From Diphasiastrum complanatum (taxonomy: Eukaryota > Streptophyta > Lycopodiopsida > Lycopodiales > Lycopodiaceae): 64,000 nucleotides of DNA. Both the position numbers and the translations under genes were made by a program. How positions within the stretch are numbered: the stretch's first letter is position 1; every line of letters starts with the position of its first letter. Below are positions 22,781 through 33,100 of the stretch, piece after piece. The notes below the pieces were generated by a model that saw only the letters and a program-made list of their open reading frames with translations, was not told the origin of the DNA and ran no database searches. The DNA is taken from NCBI GenBank assembly GCA_029204225.1, contig CM055097.1, positions 15,221,853-15,285,852 on the forward strand. The letters run 5' to 3'.

Positions 22781-23606
22781 GATTTTTCAATAACAACACA
22801 TAATGAGCTTCTAGATCTTGCCCTCTCCAAAGGAAGGAACTCTTAGAAAATTGGATCTCTCTCTACACATTTGTCATAGACACCTTAATGACTCTTTTCA
22901 AACCTTACAATCACTCAAACAAATTGAGTAGGGTTGAACAATGTGACTTGGATCTCAATCTCTTTTCTAGAACTCTCAATTTAAGCCAATCTATGTCAAA
23001 TTCTACAAAAGATTTGCATAGATGCTCTATATGCACTAGAAACTCTCAAAGGTTTCACTTGGAGGATAGATCCAAGGATGTTTTCTAGCAAATTGATGCT
23101 TCTAAACTTGACCCTATCACTCTTGAACAAATCTAGAGTGATGGTACAATGGATTTCAACCTCTCACCTTGCATATCACTTCTTAATCTTTGATTTTTAG
23201 CAAAATCTCTCTCAACTTCAACATGCACTCAAAGAATCAGAGATAATAAATTAATGCACCTAATTCAAGCTTCAAATTTAATTTCTTGGCTGATCCAATC
23301 CAAAAACTAATCAAGGGATTAGATTTTCTATAGAAAATGCTTGATTTTGCACCAAAAATCACTCAAATTGGGTATGTGAGTCAAATTCTACAAATTTTTT
23401 TAAATTTCTCAGTCAAAACCGGAGCTGTACGGCCTCACACGCATGAAAAGGGTTCCTACAGCCCACAACAAGATCTGGACCAAAAATTTTGAGGATAGCT
23501 ATCAAATCCAACTCGCTACACAAAATTTGACTAGTTTCCAAAAAACTGCTAATTTTGGCTTTGATTTGGATTAACCCTCTCAATTTCAACAAAACCTCTT
23601 GTACTA

Positions 23607-23619
23607 GGCTCTGATACCA
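23607..23619 (-). promoter_or_regulatory. Primer binding site of LTR-X (initiator tRNA-Met type)
   Basis: On the minus strand TGGTATCAGAGCC directly follows the LTR end CCACA. Confidence 0.9.
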
Positions 23620-24384
23620 TGTGGAAAAAGTACAAAAAGGACCAAGAGTGGATCCTAATCTGATCCTCAAGAGGGATTGGTTGTCAGATTACTTGATCTA
23701 TCAATCTACTTCAGATTAAGATCAATCTAGATCAATTCTAGACACAAAATCCTAACAAGAACAATAATTAATTGAAGGTAAGTGTACTTTATGGTTTCAC
23801 ACATGTGAAACACTGTCTGAGTATGGACTCCAACCTGAAAATCAAGTACACATTGATAGAACCTCAAAACAATCAAAACAAATGTAGACAAATGGAGAGA
23901 ATCACTCAAAATTGCTTCCAAAACCAAGATTGGTGTCTCATTCTGATTATGGCCAAATGTGGCTCTATATATACAATAAGTGGGAGCTCATGGTACTGAT
24001 CATCCCTCTGATCCCACATGTGTGAAGGTGCTTTGTCATATGATGATTCATCATGCAAAACTGACACTTGGACAAAACCTTCTATTTTGAGCACTTTTGG
24101 TCCATTTTCCTTCTATATGGAGATCTACTTGGAAATCTTCTAGAAGTCCAAATTCGCCTACTTCAGCTTATTCCGCACGTGTGAGCTGTCCTCTACACAT
24201 GGGATGTGACACCTAACCAAAATATTTGGCTCATGCAATCAATAGATTGATGCCATGTGTCATATAATCTAGAAAACTAGTTTTTGGCCTTTTTAGCCAC
24301 TAGAACTTGAATTAAATCATATGTACAACCTATATGATTATGGTACATGACAAGTACACTTTTTTTCACACATGGGAACAGGCT
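23620..24384 (-). repeat. 5' LTR of LTR-X, truncated by the Copia-A junction
   Basis: It matches 20,820-21,580 almost perfectly, then stops at AACAGGCT where Copia-A LTR sequence begins. The missing segment is not found on the far side of Copia-A at 31,293, so the junction is not a simple clean insertion. Confidence 0.88.
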
Positions 24385-25978
24385 AGCCCACAATTGTCTC
24401 CTTGGTGAATAACTATTTGTATTTCATGATTCTTCCTGCACGTTTATTGATCGTTGATCTAGGGTCAAGTAAAACCAACGTTCGTTCTACGTTTGCTCAT
24501 CTAATACCTGCAGGAATCACAACTTAGACAGCCAAATTATTTGAGGAACGTCTACAACATGATTCCGGCTGATCTCCAACAAAGGGTAACCAATCTTGTC
24601 ATAATTTCCAGTTCACATGTTAAGTTCAATTACTTGAAGTCATTAAAGACTTGGCCATCTTCAAGGACTTCCAAGAACTAGCATTTAGAACAAGTCTACA
24701 GATCTACATTACTTTTCAACAGTCTATAGAGATACACTAAGTGTCGTTACAGTATGCAAAAATACTCTAAGTGTCGCTACAGTCATGAACTATCTTTTTC
24801 ACAGTGTCGACTGTTCCAGAAAAATGATAGTGTCAACTTTTTTCCAAAAGGCGACACTTCACAGCATAGTTCACAATTTCAAGTTTTTGTGACAATGTCT
24901 GTTTTTTCGCTTTTTTTCGAAAAGCGACAGTGTCGGCTTTTTCTCAAAAAGCAACACTTTAGCCTAGTTCACAAATTCAACTTTTTGCGACAATGTCGGC
25001 TTTTTCGCATTTTTCCAAACAAAGCGTCACTTGACTTAAACTTCTTCCTTTCAACTATTTTGAAGGAGTTAACTTGTTTTAAGGGCACCGTCAGCTTTTT
25101 AAAGGATAATGTCGCCTTTTTAAGGGCACTATCGGCTTTTTCGCAAATTCGTGAAGAGAGAGAAAAAGCGACAGTCCTCTATTTTCAACGAGGAGCGTTC
25201 CAAGCACTTTCCATGAAATGCAAAGTGAGAGAATTTGTAGCGTCCTTGTCCGCATCAACATTCCCTACGGGTTGACTATGTATAGTTGTCATCTCAAGCC
25301 AATGCTTCCAAGTACAACGACTTGTCTAATTAGAGGACAAATATTTAGTGTAATTAATACATGGATGCGATCTATAAATGGATCATCTAGACACGCTCTA
25401 CGTGATGCTCTGTCCATGAGACAAATGATTTTGAGCCTCCCAGTTACGTCGTCATTTTGGTTGTAATTGCTATTTTATTGTGCTTCAGTGTAATATAGCA
25501 CTAGCACGTTTTTCTATCTGTGTATAACATAGATAAATGCTTGTTGTGATTGAATGCACTTTATCGCTGTTTGATCGCGCTTGTTTACTCACTTTGATCA
25601 GAACATGGACGTCTACGACTCCTTCGCTTATGATCAGATGATGGTTGTCTTTGACGCTTGAGGAATTCGCAATATCATATTGCTCTTCCATCCATTTCAG
25701 AACTAAACTTCATATTGAATCTGATTTCTAGTAGTACCACACACAAACCATTTCTAATCTTTTTGGTGGACTGTACTCTCGTTTTTGTGAGTATGAACTA
25801 ATTTTTAAGATCCTGTTGGGCAACTAGAACACTTAAAAGCTGTGATTATACTTAGCATAAGCTTTCTATTAGACTGTTTTTGCATCTAGCAGCTGATTGT
25901 TATATTTTGCGGAGAGCTGTTCCGCAATATTCCTGCTCTCTTCTCCGTTCACATTCTTCCATCTCCCTTGCTCCATCA
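24385..25978 (+). repeat. Copia-A 5' LTR
   Basis: 1,594 bp. It lacks the first 12 or so bases (TGTTGGAAATTA) seen at 28,916. U3 holds repeated GCGACAGTGTCGGCTTTTT words in both orientations (24,800-25,170). The TATA box CTATAAATGG is at about 25,372-25,381. It ends CTCCATCA. Confidence 0.9.
25372..25381 (+). promoter_or_regulatory. TATA box in Copia-A LTR
   Basis: CTATAAATGGATC is conserved in the LTR copies at about 30,699 (plus) and about 8,220 (minus). Confidence 0.6.
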
Positions 25979-25981
25979 GAT

Positions 25982-25994
25982 TGGATATCAGAGC
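25982..25994 (+). promoter_or_regulatory. Degenerate primer binding site of Copia-A
   Basis: TGGATATCAGAGC follows the LTR by three bases. It differs from the initiator tRNA-Met complement by one inserted A. Confidence 0.7.
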
Positions 25995-26047
25995 GTAGCT
26001 CAAATAAACCGAGAGATTAAGTTTGTTCCATTTGTATTACTGTTAGC

Positions 26048-26875
26048 ATGTCTCATATAGGTAACTCTTCGTCATCATCCAACGAGGCTAGAATCATTGA
26101 CAAGTTTAATGGTTCTAACTTCTACATCTGGAAGTTAAAACTCCAGATGATGTTGATTGATAGAGATCTTTGGGATGTAGTAGAAGGTGCTGACCTGAAA
26201 CCAGAAGATGGTGATCAAGCAAAGGCATGGAAGATCAAAGATCAGAAAGCCTTAGCATGTATCACACTCAATCTGGCCAACTCCCAAATATCCCACGTTA
26301 CCACATACAAAACCTCTAAGGATGAATTAGATTTAATATCAAATCTGTATGAGACTCATGATGTAACCACTTGATTCTACTACCATCACTTCTCACATCA
26401 ACAGCTTCAATTCTTTAATGGATCAGTTATCAGCTGTAGGATGTGCCATTCAGGATGACAATGTTGTTATGACCTTGCTTTCTTCTCTTCCAAAGTCGTA
26501 TGAACACATTGTGGTGATGATCTCCACACAACCCGACCTCACTCTTCAAAAGGTGATAGGTCATCTTTTTCAAGAAGAAATGCGGAAAAGTGACTAGTGT
26601 CCTGTCCATCAAAGACAAATTCATGGCCCTGTACACCATGAAAAAAGACTATTCCAAGGGCAAGAATGAAGTGCAGCAGGAACAACAGAAGCCTCACACT
26701 CAAGGTGAGCATGGTGGATCACGCAAGAAGCTTTTCTGCAAATATTGCAAGAGAGCCAATCATGACATCAAGGACTATCGCATCCGCATCTACAATGAGG
26801 AAAAGAAGCAACAATAGCAACAGCCAGACTCCTCCAACGCGAGGGAATTCAAGGAACAAGATACACACTTGTTAA
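26048..26875 (+). pseudogene. Copia-A gag with mutated zinc knuckle
   Basis: The frame starts at the Met at 26,048 (MSHIGNSSSSSNEAR), with FNGSNFYIWKLKLQMML and LALACITL-type helices typical of copia gag. It is stopped at 26,374 after a frame change; gag continues in other frames (about 26,400-26,580) and again at 26,590-26,817. The nucleic-acid-binding knuckle reads CKYCKRANHDIKDY, where the final Cys of CX2CX4HX4C is Tyr, so the zinc site is incomplete. The Copia-B copy at 63,311 has the intact motif for comparison. Confidence 0.88.
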
Positions 26876-27719
26876 TGGCTTACAACAGTAGCAACAAAGA
26901 CTGTGATAGCTGGTACCTGGACATTGGCACTATCCAACACATGACCTCTCGCAAGGAATGGTTTATCAAGTATGAAGCTTATAGTAGAGATCAATTCATC
27001 TACCTCAAAGATTCAAGCACCATACGCGTTGAAGGCCAAGGGACGGTTAAGATCACATCCAACAACGATCTATCTAATTGTGTTTACAACATCCTTCACG
27101 TTCCTCAACTATTAAGAACCTATTATCAGTCTCTTAGATAACTGATGAGGGCTACACTGTTACTTTCTCATCTGAGTAGTGTACAATATTCGAGGAAGAT
27201 ATTACACTGACTACATGCACTAGAGTCGGAAATCTTTACATACTCTCTAATTCAGTCGTATTAGCTAGTATCTCTAATGAAAATGTAAACAATAATGCTA
27301 TTCTGTGGCATAGTCGATTTGTACACGCGAATACAAGATCACTTTCCCAAATGCATTGCAATAATTTAGTTGATGGATTACATTTCCCTTCCATGCTAAA
27401 TCAATCACATCTACCTGCAAAGTTCTGGGTAGAACCTACTGCCACAGCCTATTACGTACAAAACAGATCCAGCACCAAAGCTGTCAACAACAAAACTCCT
27501 TATGAAGTTTGGCATGGACACAAGCCTAGTGTCAGCCATTTGAAAATCTTTGGTTGTATATGTTTTGTTCACATTCCTACACAGCTTAGGAAGAAGCTGG
27601 ATCATAGAACAAAAAAAAGTATTTTCATTGGCTATCCTGATGAACATAAAGCTTACAAAGTTTATGATCCATCCACCAATGTAGTATTTGTCTCTAGAGC
27701 GAGTACAACTCACTTTTGA
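26869..27719 (+). pseudogene. Copia-A protease and internally deleted integrase
   Basis: The protease zone has YLDIGTIQHMT at about 26,914-26,945 where copia proteases have a DSGA active site: the Ser is replaced by Ile, so activity is unlikely. After a frameshift near 27,120 the GAG-pre-integrase zone follows (LWHSRFVHANTRS). Then HCNNLVDGLHFPS jumps directly to LNQSHLPAKFWVE, so the whole D-D-E catalytic core of integrase is deleted. The C-terminal integrase block (VNNKTPYEVWHGHKPS, GCICFVHIP) remains. Confidence 0.88.
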
Positions 27720-28902
27720 CAAATCGGACTTGGACACTGGTCGACTTCCTCAATCACAAGAGAGTTATTGACAACAAGTGGATATTCAAGAAGAAGATAA
27801 ACTCTGATGGCTCCATTGCTAAATGGAAAGCATGGCTGGTGGCTAAAGGATTCACTCAAGTCCAAGGAGTGCATTATCAAGAAATTTTTAGTCTTGTCGT
27901 CAAGGTGTAGTCAATTAGGACTCTAATTGCGTTAGTAGTCACAGAAGACTTCAAAATGCACCAAATGGATGTCAAGACAACATTTCTCAACAACAATGTC
28001 AAAGAGGAGCTGTACACCTTCCAACCGAAAGGATTCAAAGTCAAAGGCCGTGTGCAAGCTACACAAAGCAATCTACGGTCTGAAACGGGCCGCAAGAGCA
28101 TGGTTCGATAGAATCAACTCCTATCTCATTCAATGGGGATTTGCAAACAATTCAGTTGACAGTAATGTTTATTCGAAGCATATAGGCACCAATTTAAATC
28201 ACATAGCTCTTTACGTAGATGATGCGTTTATCCTGTCTAATGATACTTCTCTTCTACACACTACTAAGAGTGATTTGTCGAAAGAATTTGACATGACTGA
28301 TTTAGGAGCTGTCCATTCTTTGCTAGGAATTCACATTATTAGAAATAGACCTCAGAAGAAGATCTATTTTAGCCAGCAGACATATCTAAAAGGCATTCTG
28401 GAAAAATTTCATATTTCTGATTGCAAACCAATTGATACTCCAATGGATCCAAGTATAGTATTGACTAAACCTACTTGTGCTAATTCTGATAGTGAAGTAC
28501 TCGACATAGCGAAGTACCATTATCATTCACTAATAGGATCTTTGATGTATGCAATGTTGTGTATTAGACCAAATTTAGCATATACTGTTAGCACGTTAAG
28601 TCAAGTCATGTCTAATCCCAGGATCTCTCATTGGAAAACATTAAAGAGAGTGATGAGATATATTCAGGGAAGTTTAGATCACATTTTATGTTATGATGGA
28701 AATACTATCGACCCACTCATCCTGTGAGACTACTCCGACTCAGATTGGGGATGAACAGTCTCTACTAGAAAATCTACCTCTGGGTTTTGTTTCCACAACA
28801 GAAATTGCCACAAACATCTTCACCAAAGCGCTTCCCAGGATCAAGCATCAGAAGATTTTCAACATGCTGAACCTGACGAAGATACCAAGGCACCAACCGT
28901 GA
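27720..28902 (+). pseudogene. Copia-A reverse transcriptase with YVDD and truncated RNase H
   Basis: RT runs in two frames (27,716-27,910 and 27,969-28,727): KWIFKKKINSDGSIAKWKA, AIYGLKRAARAWFDRINSY, and the palm motif ALYVDDAFIL at about 28,203-28,233, intact here but missing from the minus-strand copy at 14,730. SLMYAMLCIRPNLAYTVSTL and the start of RNase H (LCYDGNTIDPL) follow. Near 28,728-28,800 the RNase H core is deleted and the frame continues with the C-terminal EIATNIFTKALPRIKH. Two frame breaks make it defective. Confidence 0.92.
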
Positions 28903-28915
28903 CCTTAAGGGGCAC

Positions 28916-29639
28916 TGTTGGAAATTAAGCCCACAATTGTCTCCTTGGTGAATAACTATTTCTATTTCACGATTCTTCCTGCAAATTTATTGATCGTTGA
29001 TCTAGGGTCAAGTAAAACCAACTTTCGTAGTACGTTTGCTCATCTAATACCGCAGGAATCACAACTTAGACAGCCAAATTGTTTGAAGAACGTCTACAAC
29101 AGGCTTTCGGCTGATCTCTAGCAAAGGGTAACCAATCCTGTCATAATTTCAAGTTCACATGTTAAGTTCAATTTCTTGAAGTCATTGAAGACTTGGCCAT
29201 CTTCAAGGACTTCCAAGAACTAGCATTTTGAACAAGTTTGCAGATTTACATTACTTTTCAACAGTCTGCAGAAATACTCTAAGTGTCGCTACAGTCTGCA
29301 GAAATACTCTAAGTGTCGCTACATTCATGAACTATCTTTTTCACAGTGTCGACTTTTTCCGAAAAGCGACAATGTTGACTTTTTCCAAAAAGGCAACACT
29401 TCAGCATAGTTCACAATTTCAAGTTTTTGCGATAGTGTTGGCTTTTTCGCTTTTTCCCGAAAAGCGAGAGTGTGGCTTTTTTTTCAAAAAGCGACACTTC
29501 AGCCTAGTTCACAAATTCAACTTTTTGCGATAGTGTCAGCTTTTTCGCATTTTCTTGAAAAAGTGGCACTTGACTTAAGCTTATTCCTTTCAACTATTTT
29601 GAAGGAGTTAACTTGTTTTAAGGGCACTTTCGGCTTTTG
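28916..29639 (+). repeat. Copia-A 3' LTR, first partial copy
   Basis: It starts TGTTGGAAATTAAGCCC just after a purine-rich stretch (TTAAGGGGCAC). It covers about the first 720 bp of the LTR and stops in the U3 repeats at CGGCTTTTGA, where a second LTR start begins. Confidence 0.85.
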
Positions 29640-31292
29640 AAGCCCATAGTGTCTCCCTGGTGAATAACTGTTTCTATTTCATGATTCTGCCTGCACATTT
29701 ATTGATCGTTGACCTAGGGTCAGGTGAAACCAACTTTTGTTCTATGTCTGCCATCTGATATCTACAGGAATCACAAGTTAGACAAGCAAATTATTTGAAG
29801 AATGTCTACAACGGGCTTTCGGCTGATCTCCAGCAAAGGGTAATCAATGCTATCATAATTTCAAGTTCAGATGTTAAGCTCAATTACTTGAAGTCATTGA
29901 AGACTTGGCCATCTTCAAGGACTTCCAAGAACTAGCATTTAGAACAAGTCTGCAGATTTACATTACTTTTCAACAGTCTGCAGAAATACACTAAGTGTCG
30001 CTATAGTCTGCAAAAATACTCTAAGTAATGCTACAATCATGAATTATCTTTTTCACAGTGTCGGATTTTCCAGAAAAACAACAGTGTCAACTTTTTCCCA
30101 AACGGCGACACTTCAGCATAGTTCACAATTTCAAGTTTTTGCGACAGTGTCGGCTTTTTCCCGGCTTTTTTTTCCACAAGGCAACACTTCAGCATAGTTC
30201 ACAATTTCAAGTTTTTGCGACAGTGTTGGCTTTTTCGCATTTTTCCGAAAAGTGACAGTGTCGGCTTTTTCTCAAAAAATAACAGTTTAGCGTAGTTCAC
30301 AAATTCAACTTTTTGCGACAGTGTTGGCTTTTCGCATTTTTCCAAAAAAACATCACTTGACTTAAACTTCTTCCTTTCAACTATTTTGAAGGAGTTAACT
30401 TGTTTTAAGGGCACCGTTGGCTTTTTAAAGTATAATGTTGCCTTTTTAAGGGCACTATCGGCTTTTCCGCAAAATCTTGAAGAGAGAGAAAAAGCGATAG
30501 TCCTCTATTTTCAACGAGGAACATTCCAAGCACTTCCCGTAAAATGCGAAGTGAGAGAATTTGCAGCATCCTTGTTCGCATCAACATTCCCTATGGGTTG
30601 ACTATGTACAGTTGTCATCTCAAGCCAATACTTCCAAGTACAACGACTTGCCTAATTAGATGACAAATATTTATTGTACTTAATACATGGATGTGACCTA
30701 TAAATGGATCATCCATGCACGCGATGCTCCATCCATGAGATGAATGATTTTGAGCCTCCCAGTTATGCCGTCATTTTGGTTGTAGTTGCTATTTTATTGT
30801 GCTTCAGTGTAATATAGCAGCAACACGCTTTTCTATCTGTGTATAACGTAGATGAATGCTTGTTGTGATTGAATGAACTTTATCGTTGTCTGATCGCGCT
30901 TGTTTATTCACTATGATCTAAACACGGACGTCTACGACTCCTTCGCTTCTGATCAGACGATGGGTGTCTTTGATGCCTGAGGAACTCGTGATATCATATT
31001 GCTCTTCCATCCATTTCAGAACTAGACTTCCTATTGAATCTGATTTTTAGTAGTACCACACACTCAAACCATTTCTAATCTCTTTGGTGGATTGTACTCT
31101 TGTTTTTGCGAGTATGAACTAATTTTTAAGATCCTGTTGGACAACTAGAACACTTAAAAGCTGTGATTATACTTAGCATAAGCTTTCTATTAGACTGTTT
31201 TTACATCTAGCAGCTGATTGTAACGGGAGAGATGTTTCGCAATATTCATGCTCTCTTTCTGTTCACGTTCTTCTATCTCCCTTGTCCCATCA
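29640..31292 (+). repeat. Copia-A 3' LTR, second copy
   Basis: It starts at AAGCCCATAGTG (lacking the first dozen bases) and runs to CCCATCA. It has an extra U3 unit of about 80 bp compared with the 5' LTR (30,100-30,245) and a TATA box at about 30,699. Confidence 0.85.
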
Positions 31293-32000
31293 GAATTTAG
31301 ACTTCATGAACCCAAATGTTTATCTCTATTTGATAGTTGATTATTGAAATGTAATATTTCTATCACTCGGGATAAGATATTATGTGATTCTGTGGAAAAA
31401 GTATGGTTTGTAATAGTATTGGATACTCATTACTGACTTTTTCGAATCTTCGATATCTTATACGTTGTCTCCTGAGAATAAGGACTTAGATATGTTATTT
31501 GAACTCTAAATTTCTCTACTTTTGTACATACTTGAGATTGTGTGGATCTCGTAGGCATGTTCTTTAAGTAATCTGTTTACTTATGAGGAATTTGCTTATT
31601 TTAATGGATGAAATTCTACTACAGATTGTGTAGTCAAGGAATGCTTGTGTACTGTTTTCAATCTCTGATTAGGAGACAGACAAGTCTATCAAGATTGAAG
31701 GTTGCTATTTTCTTGCATATGTTGGGTACTCAGGACTGAGTTAAAGTTTTTTTTATTTTTATTTTGATGGATCTCCTAAGAGATTTTGGTGGGATGAGTT
31801 TTTGTATCTTAGTTTCTGAAGAAATTCTAAGTGTATTTGTACCAAGAAGCATTTATGACTGGTCTGCAAGAAATTGTGGATTGTATTGGACTATAATTGT
31901 TTGGATCTTTAACTTTTGGACATTGATTTCCAATGAAAGGTGACATTTCACCCAAAGATTCATGTAAATTGAGGTTACATGAAGGTGATGTTACTAGATT
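31293..32000 (+). repeat. Diverged LTR-N interior fragment
   Basis: Long collinear similarity to 12,950-13,455 (TTATTTGAACTCTAAATTTC, GATGGATCTCCTA, TTTGTACCAAGAAGCATT, TTACATGAAGGTGATG) with many substitutions and indels. There is no LTR next to it. It shows that LTR-N is an older multi-copy family. Confidence 0.8.
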
Positions 32001-33100
32001 GCATGGTTGCATGTAGGAAAATATAAGGGGTGTTGTGAGGGTGGAATTCCAACTTGGTTATGCGTCCACCCTCCTATGTTGTCTCATGCTGAGTTAACAC
32101 TAGTGGCTCTAAAGCTTCACATCAGATGCTTCATCATTTTCAAGTGCTTATGCTTACTTTTATGACAAAATGTAACATAGACTCATGTCATAGTTTAGCT
32201 TTCAACAAAACAATGGTTGAGGTTTATGTATCCAAGATTAGTATGGTGACTAATCATTTTAAAGTGCTTGTGTGAAGATTTCTCAGAACTAGCCATGCCC
32301 TTGAGTCACTTGGGTATTCAATTTACAAATTGTAATGTTGCTCAAATTTTGATTCATGCATATGAATGTCACATTGTAGTTCCATTTATTCAATATATGA
32401 ATTTCATCGTTGCTCAAATTTGAATTGTGGCATACAAATACAAATGTCACAATTTTGTTCCTGTTTTTCATTCTCAATGACTCCATTGTACTATGGGAAC
32501 AACAATTTTTTGTGAAAAAATATCGTTTTTTACATTTTACAAAAGAAATGGATACCTTAGGATTCACAATCCCTGCATTTTATTTTCATGTGCACCTTCC
32601 TTCCGGTTTTGAAAGGTGCACATAGATTTTTTTTACGAATTTTAATTTTCATGGCATAATGAATAGTTGGGATTTTGTCACATGACCATCATAGAACATA
32701 ATTTGCATTTTAAAACCTAGTTATTCTCTCAAAAACAAAAACCTTTGGGTGCACAAGTGCTGCCAACTTTGATTTTCCATCAATTTAGAAAACAACCAAA
32801 AAAGGCCTCGACTATCCATTAGGTCAAAAAGAAGAAGAAGATAACTGATCCGAGTTTGAACGTGGCAAGCCTCGAGGCTCGCTCAATTGGTTGAGCTAAA
32901 AGCAGTGTTTGGGAAAGCCGGATCCAAGAATGAAATCGGCATCTTTTCCCAAAAATCGGCATGGCAAAAATTGTACAAGATTTTTTATGTCATAAATCTT
33001 GGGTTTTATAAGTAAAAATCGGCAAGTAAGAGATTGTCACTCAATATGGGCCGAAAAACTTTTTGACATATGGGTTTTTGGAGGGAACCTCAAAAAGGTT
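32001..33100. other. AT-rich intergenic sequence with a small tandem duplication
   Basis: No gene is seen. At 32,334-32,470 a segment starting GTTGCTCAAATTT is duplicated with a period of about 77 bp. Near 32,870-32,900 a self-complementary GCTCAATTGGTTGAGC occurs. Confidence 0.5.

Larger units (their letters stand above)
20820..24384 (-). mobile_element. LTR-X: young non-autonomous LTR retrotransposon (minus strand)
   Basis: Direct repeats at 20,820-21,653 and 23,620-24,384 are LTRs read on the minus strand (start TGTGAAAAATGC, end TTCCACA). The primer binding site TGGTATCAGAGCC follows the upstream LTR at 23,619, and a purine run (GAGGAG) precedes the downstream LTR at 21,654. By eye the LTRs differ at fewer than about ten positions in roughly 760 bp, making this the most recent complete-looking insertion here. 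The interior is only 1,966 bp and has one ORF of unknown kind; there is no protease, RT or integrase. The upstream LTR has lost about 70 bp where it abuts Copia-A at 24,385, so a target duplication cannot be read. Confidence 0.9.
24385..31292 (+). mobile_element. Copia-A element, best preserved copy (defective)
   Basis: It comprises a 5' LTR (24,385-25,978), a degenerate primer site, gag, protease, remnant integrase, RT with YVDD, truncated RNase H, a polypurine tract and a duplicated 3' LTR (28,916-29,639 plus 29,640-31,292). The gag-pol order with integrase before RT makes it Ty1/copia. Deletions in integrase and RNase H, frameshifts and point stops make it non-autonomous. It ends CCCATCA before an LTR-N fragment. 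Confidence 0.92.

Noticed and set aside
22637-23088. Plus-strand frames opposite the LTR-X ORF
   Set aside because: They are antisense shadows; the minus-strand frame is longer, continues past one stop and agrees with the element's orientation.
24754-25275. 173-codon frame in the Copia-A 5' LTR
   Set aside because: It spans the U3 repeats and TATA-proximal region; the translated Phe/Ser-rich text reflects the repeated TTTTTCG words, and frames differ in the other LTRs.
32840-32950. Possible tRNA-derived SINE head (self-complementary GCTCAATTGGTTGAGC with a box-B-like GTTCAAACTC on the minus strand)
   Set aside because: A and B boxes fit only loosely, no poly-A tail or target duplication was found, and no second copy exists here.
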